Assembly: GCF_003583365.1 (NCBI RefSeq)
Contig: NZ_QXED01000010.1
Coordinates: forward strand, 124,001 to 188,000
DNA: 64,000 nucleotides
Source of the DNA: Fibrisoma montanum
Lineage (GTDB): Bacteria; Bacteroidota; Bacteroidia; Cytophagales; Spirosomataceae
Reading direction: 5' to 3'
The notes under the pieces are model-generated. The model saw only the letters and a program-made list of their open reading frames with translations, was not told the origin of the DNA and did no database searches. Positions 45,419-52,715 of this stretch are shown here, piece by piece. A program made the position numbers and the translations under genes. The first letter of the stretch is position 1; the number at the start of each line of letters is the position of its first letter.

Positions 45419-46944
45419 GATTTCTTCGTGGTTATGATGACAACACCATTTTTTGCTTTTGCACCATACGTAGTCGAAAAATTAGATTTGATCACCTCAA
45501 CGCTCTGAATGTCTTTCTGATTGAGGCTCTTCAGCGTATCGGCCGTAGTATGAACGCCGTCTACAATGTACAACGGATCTTCCCCGAATGGACCAAGGCC
45601 CCGGATTCGTATGCTGGCTCGCCCTTTATTGAACATTGAATCGACAGCAGGATACGAACGCGGCCTTTCGTTAACGAGTAAGTACCTGGCGTTAGGGCTA
45701 TTGTCATGTATGGCGGTAAACTGCGGTTTTCTCGAACCTGACGGTGAGGGTGCCACCATACTTGTCCGTTTGTCCTGCTGCTTTTCCGGGTTTTGTCGGT
45801 TCTTTGTACTACTGCCCTGACCCACTTTCTTCTGCTGAAGAGCCAGTTGCACATTGATCACCGTCCGGTTGTTTACGGGCACTTCCTGGTTTTTAAAACC
45901 AACGAAACCTACGACCAGCGTGTCTTTTCCAAACACATGGGAGAACACGTATCGCCCCTGCAGATCAGTGGATGTGCCACGGGTAGCTCCTTTTACCTCA
46001 ATAGTTGCTCCTGGCAACGGTTTACCATCAGGGGCGGTTATACGGCCAGAAATTGTAATGAACTTATCAGCGGGTTCATCCACAATTGCCACGACTTCCT
46101 CCGGCACGCTGGTCATGGCTAACAGACCAAGCGCCAGCGGCAGCACGAGCGCATATTTACCCAGTGCCCACCGGCTCGTTGCCCGCCGACCCAGCATCCG
46201 GAGCCGTTGCCGCAGCAGTGACGGATTGAAGAAGCCATTGACCAGGGAGTCGGGCTGAACCCCAAACGCGTACGCCACCAGAAAATGAGCGTAGGTTGTC
46301 GTTTGCGCAGCCGCCTGATCCGCCTGAAACTCGTGTATCTGACGGATGGCCCGGTCGTATAACCACAGCGCCGGGCACAGCCAGCACACGGCCCTCAGCA
46401 TTTCCAGCGCGAGTATGTCGGCGCTATGCCACTGTCGAACGTGCACCAGCTCGTGACGCACGATCAGTTCGTTGTGCTCATCGGCCGGGTTCAACACTAC
46501 GTAGCGAAAGAACGAAAACGTAGGCAACTGTTCGTCACTCGGCCGAACCAGTACAAAGCCGTCATGCGACTCCCGTGGCGATCGGCGAATGAGACGAACC
46601 AATCGATACAAACGAGCGCCCAGCCGCACGAGCAGCAGCACCGCCACCACTACGTACGCCCACTGGCCTATCTGCTCCCAATTTGTTTCTACAGGAGCCT
46701 GTACGGAAGCCGCCGGTGCTGCTTCAACCATTGGCAAGGCAATGACGCCCACCGGAACGGGAATCGTCTCGGCAGCCTGGCCAGGCAGTTTAGCCAACGG
46801 CAGCAGCAAGGATGTTGCCACTGCGCCGAGCAGATACGCCCGGTTCAGCCCAAAGAATGTATGCCGACGTAGCAGCAGCCAGTAGCAGCCGTAGAACAGC
46901 AGCAGGAACAGGTTGGCCTTGAGAAAATAGTCGAGGGCGCTCAT
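45415..46944 (-). CDS. M56 (BlaR1-like) membrane peptidase with carboxypeptidase-regulatory-like and TonB-plug domains
   Basis: 509 residues. Four membrane helices surround the zinc motif VRHELVHVRQWHSAD (His164, Glu165, His168). The periplasmic part is a carboxypeptidase-regulatory-like fold (about 295-370: ISGRITAPDGKPLPGATIEV) followed by a basic linker and a SusC-type plug half-domain (about 440-509: DPLYIVDG, QSVEVIKSNFSTTYGAKAKN, VVIITTKK). Its first 35 residues are almost identical to those of the next gene. It overlaps both neighbours by 4 bp, so the three genes are translationally coupled. Confidence 0.9.
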   Translation of the reverse strand: MSALDYFLKANLFLLLFYGCYWLLLRRHTFFGLNRAYLLGAVATSLLLPLAKLPGQAAETIPVPVGVIALPMVEAAPAASVQAPVETNWEQIGQWAYVVVAVLLLVRLGARLYRLVRLIRRSPRESHDGFVLVRPSDEQLPTFSFFRYVVLNPADEHNELIVRHELVHVRQWHSADILALEMLRAVCWLCPALWLYDRAIRQIHEFQADQAAAQTTTYAHFLVAYAFGVQPDSLVNGFFNPSLLRQRLRMLGRRATSRWALGKYALVLPLALGLLAMTSVPEEVVAIVDEPADKFITISGRITAPDGKPLPGATIEVKGATRGTSTDLQGRYVFSHVFGKDTLVVGFVGFKNQEVPVNNRTVINVQLALQQKKVGQGSSTKNRQNPEKQQDKRTSMVAPSPSGSRKPQFTAIHDNSPNARYLLVNERPRSYPAVDSMFNKGRASIRIRGLGPFGEDPLYIVDGVHTTADTLKSLNQKDIQSVEVIKSNFSTTYGAKAKNGVVIITTKKS

Positions 46945-47333
46945 TGGTCTTTCTCTTTGTTCAGGAGTTGAATAATCTCATCGGCTTCCTTCAGGCTCAG
47001 GTTCTTCTCCCTGACGAAAAAAGACACCAGCTTCTTCAGCGATCCATCGAAATAGTTGGTCATCAGTTGCTCGGTCTGGAAACGCCGGTACTGCTCCTCC
47101 GTAATCAACGGATAATACTCGTGTGTTTTGCCGTAGGCCGTGTAGCCCACCAGCCCTTTCTTCTCCAGAATCCGGACAATCGTCGACACGGTGTTGTAGG
47201 CCGGTTTAGCCGGTCCGTCGGTACGGTCCGACTCCGGCAACTCGGCCAGTATGTCCTTCACGAAGCCCTTCTTAAGCTTCCAGAGGACGCGCATAATTTC
47301 TTCCTCGGCTTTGGTAAGTTCACGGAGCTGCAT
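46941..47333 (-). CDS. BlaI/MecI/CopY-family repressor
   Basis: 130 residues: winged helix (LTKAEEEIMRVLWKLKKGFV, then TVSTIVRILEKKGLVGYTAY) and a C-terminal dimerisation helix region (MTNYFDGSLKKLVSFFVREK). In the known systems the M56 partner triggers cleavage of this repressor, releasing the operator. The gene is first in a three-gene operon with both M56 genes, and two putative operators lie 32-65 bp before its start. Confidence 0.93.
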   Translation of the reverse strand: MQLRELTKAEEEIMRVLWKLKKGFVKDILAELPESDRTDGPAKPAYNTVSTIVRILEKKGLVGYTAYGKTHEYYPLITEEQYRRFQTEQLMTNYFDGSLKKLVSFFVREKNLSLKEADEIIQLLNKEKDQ

Positions 47334-47354
47334 ACGGTCTGTGCTTTAGCGAAC

Positions 47355-47385
47355 GAAAGGTATGACTAATGATTTAGTTTCACAA
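47355..47385 (-). promoter_or_regulatory. Candidate promoter of the BlaI-M56 operon
   Basis: On the minus strand TTG (47385-47383) and TACCTTTC (47362-47355, one base from TAnnTTTG) are 20 bp apart, the expected Bacteroidota spacing. One predicted operator lies between the two boxes and the other overlaps the upstream box, so repressor binding would block polymerase. Confidence 0.55.
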
Positions 47386-47398
47386 CTAATGCTTTAGT
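47365..47398. promoter_or_regulatory. Tandem BlaI-type operators
   Basis: ACTAATGATTTAGT (47365-47378) and ACTAATGCTTTAGT (47385-47398) differ at one base. Each has inverted ACTAA/TTAGT arms. Their starts are exactly 20 bp apart, two helical turns, so two repressor dimers would sit on the same face. They lie in the divergent region between blaI and the MarR gene. Confidence 0.75.
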
Positions 47399-47467
47399 TA
47401 TTTTGTTTATTTTTTTATCCGCCCGGTTTTGTACTTTCGCCGGAAGAACCATTCAGCCCCCGTCGTT

Positions 47468-48124
47468 ATGAAAAATTACCAGCTCATTCAGGACCTGATC
47501 GGTCACCTGGAAAGCTTTGAGCACCAACAGCCCGACTCCGATCAGCAAACGCTGTTCAATTTTGTAGCCTGGTTGAATCAGCACCTGATCACCTCGGCCG
47601 CCGAACACGCTCAGCATAGCGACTATACCCACGATGCGTACCAGACACCCGACGTTTACATCGGTATCATGATCGGATATCTGTATCGCTACTCACGGGT
47701 GTATGCCCGCAAAGGCCTGGAAAATACGCCCCTGGTTACCTACGACGATTTTACGTACCTGGCAACTTTGTGGCAACACCAGCCTATGACCAAGATTTCG
47801 CTGATCGAGCGCAATATTCACGAGAAAACCACCGGCACCGAAATCATCCGGCGATTGCTGGCCAACGGGCTGGTGGAGCAGTATGCCGATGAAACGGATA
47901 AGCGCAGCAAACGACTGCAACTGACCCCCAAAGGACAGGAACTCCTGATGGGCATGTGGCCGGTCATGGGGCAGATTGCCGTTCTCATGGGTGGTAACCT
48001 GACTACTGCCGAGAAAATGGTACTGGTCGGCCTACTACAAAAACTGCACACCTTCCATAATCCTATATTCCTGAATGACCGCGACAACTCGATTTCAGAT
48101 TTAATTCAAAGCAACGTTATTTAA
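47468..48124 (+). CDS. MarR family transcriptional regulator
   Basis: 218 residues from ATG 47468 (MKNYQLIQDLIGHLESFEHQ); the 13 open codons upstream fall in the promoter region. The winged helix-turn-helix spans about 85-165, with FTYLATLWQHQPMTKISLIE, EIIRRLLANGLVEQYADETD and KRSKRLQLTPKGQELL, the wing of MarR proteins. The N-terminal 60 residues are an unusually long helical region. Divergent from the BlaI operon; the TspO-like gene follows after 96 bp and may be a target. Confidence 0.88.
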   Translation: MKNYQLIQDLIGHLESFEHQQPDSDQQTLFNFVAWLNQHLITSAAEHAQHSDYTHDAYQTPDVYIGIMIGYLYRYSRVYARKGLENTPLVTYDDFTYLATLWQHQPMTKISLIERNIHEKTTGTEIIRRLLANGLVEQYADETDKRSKRLQLTPKGQELLMGMWPVMGQIAVLMGGNLTTAEKMVLVGLLQKLHTFHNPIFLNDRDNSISDLIQSNVI

Positions 48125-48220
48125 TACCATATCATATCACATCAATTAATTAAGTACAAAATTGAACAAAATACAAGCGGTTACGTTGTTTTCATAATGT
48201 CTGAATAACCAGCAGTCGCT

Positions 48221-49093
48221 ATGAAAAACAACCAGCTTGAACGCTACGCTACAGCCGCTTTTGTGATCGGCAGCATCATCGGTACTTTCTTTTTCAGTCG
48301 GCCAAAACGGGGGGCTTTCCGCACAGACATAGCGGACGAACAGCAACGGGAACTGGACTTAAACCTGACTACACCCGCCAACGCTACGTTTGGGATTGCC
48401 TGGCCGGTTATCTACACCGGCACCATCGGTCTGGCGGTCCACCAGGCCCTTCCGTCGCAGGCCAATAACCCTCGCTATGCCAAAGCCCGGCCCTGGCTCT
48501 GGGCCAACTACGTATTGAATCTGGTGTTTGGCTACTTCTTTTCAAAATCCGATTTGTCCAGCCGGGTAGGCGGTGGGTTAACCACCATTTCGTTGCTGCC
48601 CCTGTCATTGGGCCTGCATCGCCAGCTGGAAATTGGCCGGACGGCAGTACCGGAACCGGAAAATACATTGCGTAAATCGATTAGCCTGTATACCGGCTGG
48701 TTAACGGCAGCTACGGTCGTCAGCGGGGCTAACCTACTGCTTCAGGCTGGTTATCGCGTGTCGCCCGCAACGGCCCGGCGTTGGGCATACGGTATTTTAT
48801 CGGCTACCGGCGGATTGGGAATCGTTGTCTCAAAACGACTGAATGATCCGTACTACCTCGTTACGCTCATCGCGGCCTTCGTTGGCATTGCGGCTAAGCA
48901 GCGCGGCCGTAACGATGACGTTGCCGCTGTGGCCGCTGCCTGGGCCGTAGCGCTGGCCGGCGTTTTCGTCCAGCGGCTCCGGGATGCGCAGACCACTGCT
49001 CAGCAGGCACCGGCGACTGATGCTGCCGACCAATCGTCTGAATCACCTGCCGAGCCAGCGACCCCAGCCCTAGTCGAAGCCGATAAGGGGTAA
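48221..49093 (+). CDS. TspO/MBR-like integral membrane protein
   Basis: 290 residues with about seven hydrophobic segments. The region TPANATFGIAWPVIYTGTIG, with its aromatic/proline pattern, and the following YAKARPWLWANYVLNLVFGY resemble the tryptophan-rich sensory protein (TspO) family, but conservation is weak and an extra pair of helices follows. The C-terminal 30 residues are an Ala/Pro/Glu-rich cytoplasmic tail. TspO proteins bind porphyrins and modulate envelope or stress responses; this is only a likely relationship. Confidence 0.6.
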   Translation: MKNNQLERYATAAFVIGSIIGTFFFSRPKRGAFRTDIADEQQRELDLNLTTPANATFGIAWPVIYTGTIGLAVHQALPSQANNPRYAKARPWLWANYVLNLVFGYFFSKSDLSSRVGGGLTTISLLPLSLGLHRQLEIGRTAVPEPENTLRKSISLYTGWLTAATVVSGANLLLQAGYRVSPATARRWAYGILSATGGLGIVVSKRLNDPYYLVTLIAAFVGIAAKQRGRNDDVAAVAAAWAVALAGVFVQRLRDAQTTAQQAPATDAADQSSESPAEPATPALVEADKG

Positions 49094-49512
49094 CCGCCTA
49101 ATCACGCCCCACGGCCTACGATCAGCCCGGCCAGGTTTTGACGAATCTGGTCGGGCGTCCGCATTTACTCTAGTCAATAACTATTGTATTGGCTTAGATT
49201 TTGCTGGCTGACCGCTGCGTTGACAAGGCAATTGATCGCCGATTACCGATTTGTTGGCTGGTTTATGAGCAAACCGACCCGAAACAGGGCCAGTAAAGCG
49301 GATGAGGCCAATTAAAAATTTTTACGGCTACAATACATTTCTGTTAATCAATTTGTTATACCCCTCGACTAACCCGCTGACTGCCTTTAGCTAATCCACA
49401 CGCATTGACTGGCCTGCTTATTGCATACGACTACGTACAGACGCCCGGAATAACCAACTCAGTACCTATGCACGAATCCGGACGCATACGTAACCATTAA
49501 GTAAGCAGCGCG
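49094..49512. other. 419-bp gap without a recognisable gene
   Basis: It holds a hairpin close to the TspO-like stop and an AT-rich tract around 49310-49370 that is the likely promoter area of the acyl carrier protein gene. No credible coding frame. Confidence 0.5.
49125..49156. terminator. Hairpin terminator candidate
   Basis: GCCCGGCCAG pairs with CTGGTCGGGC over 10 positions (one G-U) with a 12-nt loop, 31 bp after the TspO-like stop codon. No U-tract. Confidence 0.5.
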
Positions 49513-49803
49513 ATGATAAATGATTTTGACATGACCGACCCAATGAATGCCCCTGTGCGACGGATGCTACGGGAAATGGGAGTTCGTCAGGATGCGCTCT
49601 CCAACGAAGCCGATTTAACCCTCGATCTGGGTCTGGACTCCCTGGACCGGATTGACCTGTTGGTACAGCTGGAAATCCGCTACGGTATTCGCATCGTTGA
49701 TCAGGACTGGCACCGGCTCCATACCATCCGGCAGATGGAACACTACGTGGCCGAGCAGATTGGCCGAAAGCTCTGCCTGGGGCAGCCGGTTGGTCAGAGC
49801 TGA
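49513..49803 (+). CDS. Stand-alone acyl carrier protein-like protein
   Basis: 96 residues. The phosphopantetheine site is LGLDSLDRIDLLVQLE (Ser43), with the acidic helix II expected of acyl carrier proteins. It differs from housekeeping AcpP in a longer N-terminus and a basic tail. No ketosynthase, adenylation or fatty-acid gene is nearby, so it is likely a specialised carrier acting with unlinked enzymes. The DUF819 gene starts 52 bp downstream on the same strand. Confidence 0.85.
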   Translation: MINDFDMTDPMNAPVRRMLREMGVRQDALSNEADLTLDLGLDSLDRIDLLVQLEIRYGIRIVDQDWHRLHTIRQMEHYVAEQIGRKLCLGQPVGQS

Positions 49804-49855
49804 TCTGGAAAGAGGTGGGTAACGCCATTGGCAGTCGGCAGAAAATGAGTAGATT

Positions 49856-51061
49856 GTGGCAATCATCTACCCACTGCAAACCGCCACCTTCTTGACTGAT
49901 TCCCTATTTATCCTCTTCGTTCTTTGCCTGAACGTAGTTATCTGCGAATGGCTATGCCAGCGCCGGTTCTTCCGGCACCTCGGTACGGCCCTGCTGATCA
50001 TTGTCCTGACGGCCCTTGAAGCCAACCTGCGCCTTATTCCAACGACCGAAACGCCGGTATACGACGGCATTTTCAGCTACGTTGCTCCATTTTCGCTGTT
50101 TCTGCTCCTCCTCAGCGTCAACCTGAAAGACCTTCGCCGGGCAGGCCTGCCCATGCTGACCATGTACCTGACGGGCTCGGTGGGGGTTGTTATCGGCGTA
50201 CTGACGAGCGTATGGGTATTCGCGGCTCCGCAGACCGTGGGTGAACTGCACTACGCCCTGGCGGGGATGTTTACCGGCACGTACATTGGCGGCAGTATCA
50301 ACTTCCACGCGGTTGCCCTGCATTACAACGTATCAAAAGCCGGCAATCTGTTCATTGCCGCTACGGCCGCCGACAACATCCTGACGACGCTCTGGATGAT
50401 GGCGACCCTGGCCCTGCCGCGTCTGCTCCAGCGCCGGTTTCCGCGCCAACAGCCTACGGCCGTGGCTCCGGCCCCGCTGGCAACCACCTCGGCCGGATTG
50501 AAAGACGGGTCGGCTCCTCAGCCGCTGTTCTCCGATGCCGAAACCATCCGCCCGACTGATCTGGCCCTGCTGCTGGCAATGGGGTTCGCGGCTATCTTCC
50601 TCGCAAAACAGGTAGCCGCCTGGTTTCCGGCCCTGCCGTTCGTTCTTGTCCTGACTACCCTGGCCCTCGCCCTGGCGCAGTTCCGCGTCGTCAACAAGCT
50701 GAGTGGCAGCCGTCTATTGGGTCTGCTCGGCATCTACGTTTTTCTGGCCGTGATCGGAGCCTACTGCGACGTTGCGGCCCTGCTCCGCGACGGTGAACTG
50801 GCCTTAGTACTCTTTGGGATGATTCTGCTGCTGGTACTGATTCACGCCGTTCTGCTGTTTGGGGTCGGGGCGCTGTTTCGGCAGGACTGGGATGTGCTGG
50901 GTATTGCATCCCAGGCTAATATCGGGGGCGCTACGTCGGCGCTGGCGCTCGCCCGGAGCATGAACCGGGCGGATCTGCAACTGCCGGCCGTCCTGGTCGG
51001 TACGCTCGGCAACGCCATCGGAACGTACCTGGGCATTCTGGTCGCGGAGATGCTGCGCTAA
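49856..51061 (+). CDS. DUF819 family integral membrane protein
   Basis: 401 residues with about ten membrane helices. The only in-frame start at the 5' end is GTG 49856. Family regions include YVAPFSLFLLLLSVNLKDLR, GMFTGTYIGGSINFHAVALH, AATAADNILTTLWMMATLAL, and near the end IASQANIGGATSALALARSM followed by GTLGNAIGTYLG. The symmetric glycine-rich re-entrant-like loops suggest a secondary transporter with two inverted halves. The substrate is unknown. Confidence 0.85.
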   Translation: MAIIYPLQTATFLTDSLFILFVLCLNVVICEWLCQRRFFRHLGTALLIIVLTALEANLRLIPTTETPVYDGIFSYVAPFSLFLLLLSVNLKDLRRAGLPMLTMYLTGSVGVVIGVLTSVWVFAAPQTVGELHYALAGMFTGTYIGGSINFHAVALHYNVSKAGNLFIAATAADNILTTLWMMATLALPRLLQRRFPRQQPTAVAPAPLATTSAGLKDGSAPQPLFSDAETIRPTDLALLLAMGFAAIFLAKQVAAWFPALPFVLVLTTLALALAQFRVVNKLSGSRLLGLLGIYVFLAVIGAYCDVAALLRDGELALVLFGMILLLVLIHAVLLFGVGALFRQDWDVLGIASQANIGGATSALALARSMNRADLQLPAVLVGTLGNAIGTYLGILVAEMLR

Positions 51062-51068
51062 CGGGTTC

Positions 51069-52715
51069 TCAGCCTAGCTTCGGTTCAAGCCAGAGCGCGG
51101 TCAGGCAACTCAGCAACAGCACCAGCCAGACCCAGTTTGGCACCGAATTATCCGTTACAGCCTCGGCCACTTCCCGGCCCGCCAGGTAGGTAGTCTGAGC
51201 CCGGACGTACTGACTCAGCAGCCGGTTGCCGGCCACCGTGGCTATGCGTTGCGGATCGTAGGCATACACATCCACCGAATCCTGAATCGTATGCCAGCCC
51301 GGCCGACTGAACCGATACCTGGTTTCCGCCGACAGGTTATTGATGGCTGAATAGGCCAGTGTCGCCGTATCGCGGCCTACAGACAACGCAGCAGGTCGGG
51401 CCGGTACGTTGTTGACCTGCAAATCCGTGGGCAGACCAGCCACCACCGGGGCATCGACGGTTACGTTATTGAGGCCGGGGGGTTGCAGAGGGGCCAGAAT
51501 GGCCGTCCAGATCCGGTCGTACGCAACGCTGTCGCCACTGAGTTTTAGCGGGTACGTTTCACTAATCAGGCTCAGGCCAATCCTGCCCACTCCCTGCTGC
51601 ACCGCTACCGGGTAGCCGGCCACCGGAAACTGATTGACCGTGCTGGTGATGGCATACGGCAGCGCGGTCAGGCCATTCCCAACCGACACGGCAGACTCCG
51701 TCGAAATCTTCCGGACCCGCCAGCTACTGCCCACCGCCTGATTGATGCGTCGGGCTTCGCTTTCGGGATCGGTGGTGTTAATAAACAGAACCGACTGCCC
51801 CCCGGCAACCGCCCGCCGAACCAGCGGATCGGCCGCATTACCGGGATCGGTGATAACAACATCGGGTTTAGTGGTTTTGCGGCTCCCTTCGTTAAGTGCC
51901 AGGCTGCTGCTGATGTCTTTCGAAAGGGTACTGGTCACCCGAACAGTGTGCCCCTGTTTACCCAGCCAGTCGGCCAGTGTCCGGCTTTCAAAATCAGGAC
52001 TGCTCAGCACAAACTGGTACGTTAGCGGAACCGGCGGGCGGGCAAAGAAGCGGATTGTATCGAGTGGCGCGTCACCTAATAGCAGGGTGACCTCCGTTCG
52101 TCCCTGCACAAACGCCGGGAATTGCAGCGTGAACGTATTGGTGCCTTCGCGCAACGCCAGGCTGTCCAGCGTTCGATTCCCATACCGGACCGTGAGCGCC
52201 TGCTTTCGTGAAGAAACAAGACGGCCCGTTACCCGCTGCATTTCACCCCGACGCACAATGCCTTTCCATTGGATCGTCTGCACCTGATCGGGTTGCTGAT
52301 ACGGTAGCCAGCGTACTGCCGACCGGCTCAGCCGGCCAAGTACCTCCGGTGGAAACTGTTGCCCCAGCAGCGTCACCGAATCAAACTCCCCTTTGAACGT
52401 ACCGGCCGTGAACCGCCGGCGAACTCCGAGGCTGTCCTGCACCTGCCGACTAAAAGTCGAAGGCACCTCCTCCCCAACGATCAGCGCATGGGTAGTCCGT
52501 GCACTTTCCCGCCAGACCGGCTGCACGACATATCCCAGCAGCACCAGCCACAGCAGACCGTTCAGGGCCAGCCGAACCCGTTTTCGTCCCGCCGAAAGCT
52601 GGGAATTTCTTAAAACCAGCCAGACCTGCATGCCCAGGAGAGCAGCTAATCCGGACAGGATAAACCAGTTAACAGGATCAGACCAGTTGATAGTTACGTC
52701 AATCATGTACGTCAT
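51069..52715 (-). CDS. Hypothetical membrane protein of the MoxR/BatA cluster
   Basis: 548 residues. Two membrane helices near the N-terminus (about 16-32 and 49-65) and one at the very C-terminus (VWLVLLLSCLTALWL) frame a large periplasmic part rich in beta strands. A segment resembling a von Willebrand or class-I amidotransferase-like fold (TKPDVVITDPGNAADPLVRR) is visible. It has the layout of the last gene in BatA-type clusters, but I cannot name a family. It overlaps the upstream gene by 4 bp (ATGA). Confidence 0.75.
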   Translation of the reverse strand: MTYMIDVTINWSDPVNWFILSGLAALLGMQVWLVLRNSQLSAGRKRVRLALNGLLWLVLLGYVVQPVWRESARTTHALIVGEEVPSTFSRQVQDSLGVRRRFTAGTFKGEFDSVTLLGQQFPPEVLGRLSRSAVRWLPYQQPDQVQTIQWKGIVRRGEMQRVTGRLVSSRKQALTVRYGNRTLDSLALREGTNTFTLQFPAFVQGRTEVTLLLGDAPLDTIRFFARPPVPLTYQFVLSSPDFESRTLADWLGKQGHTVRVTSTLSKDISSSLALNEGSRKTTKPDVVITDPGNAADPLVRRAVAGGQSVLFINTTDPESEARRINQAVGSSWRVRKISTESAVSVGNGLTALPYAITSTVNQFPVAGYPVAVQQGVGRIGLSLISETYPLKLSGDSVAYDRIWTAILAPLQPPGLNNVTVDAPVVAGLPTDLQVNNVPARPAALSVGRDTATLAYSAINNLSAETRYRFSRPGWHTIQDSVDVYAYDPQRIATVAGNRLLSQYVRAQTTYLAGREVAEAVTDNSVPNWVWLVLLLSCLTALWLEPKLG

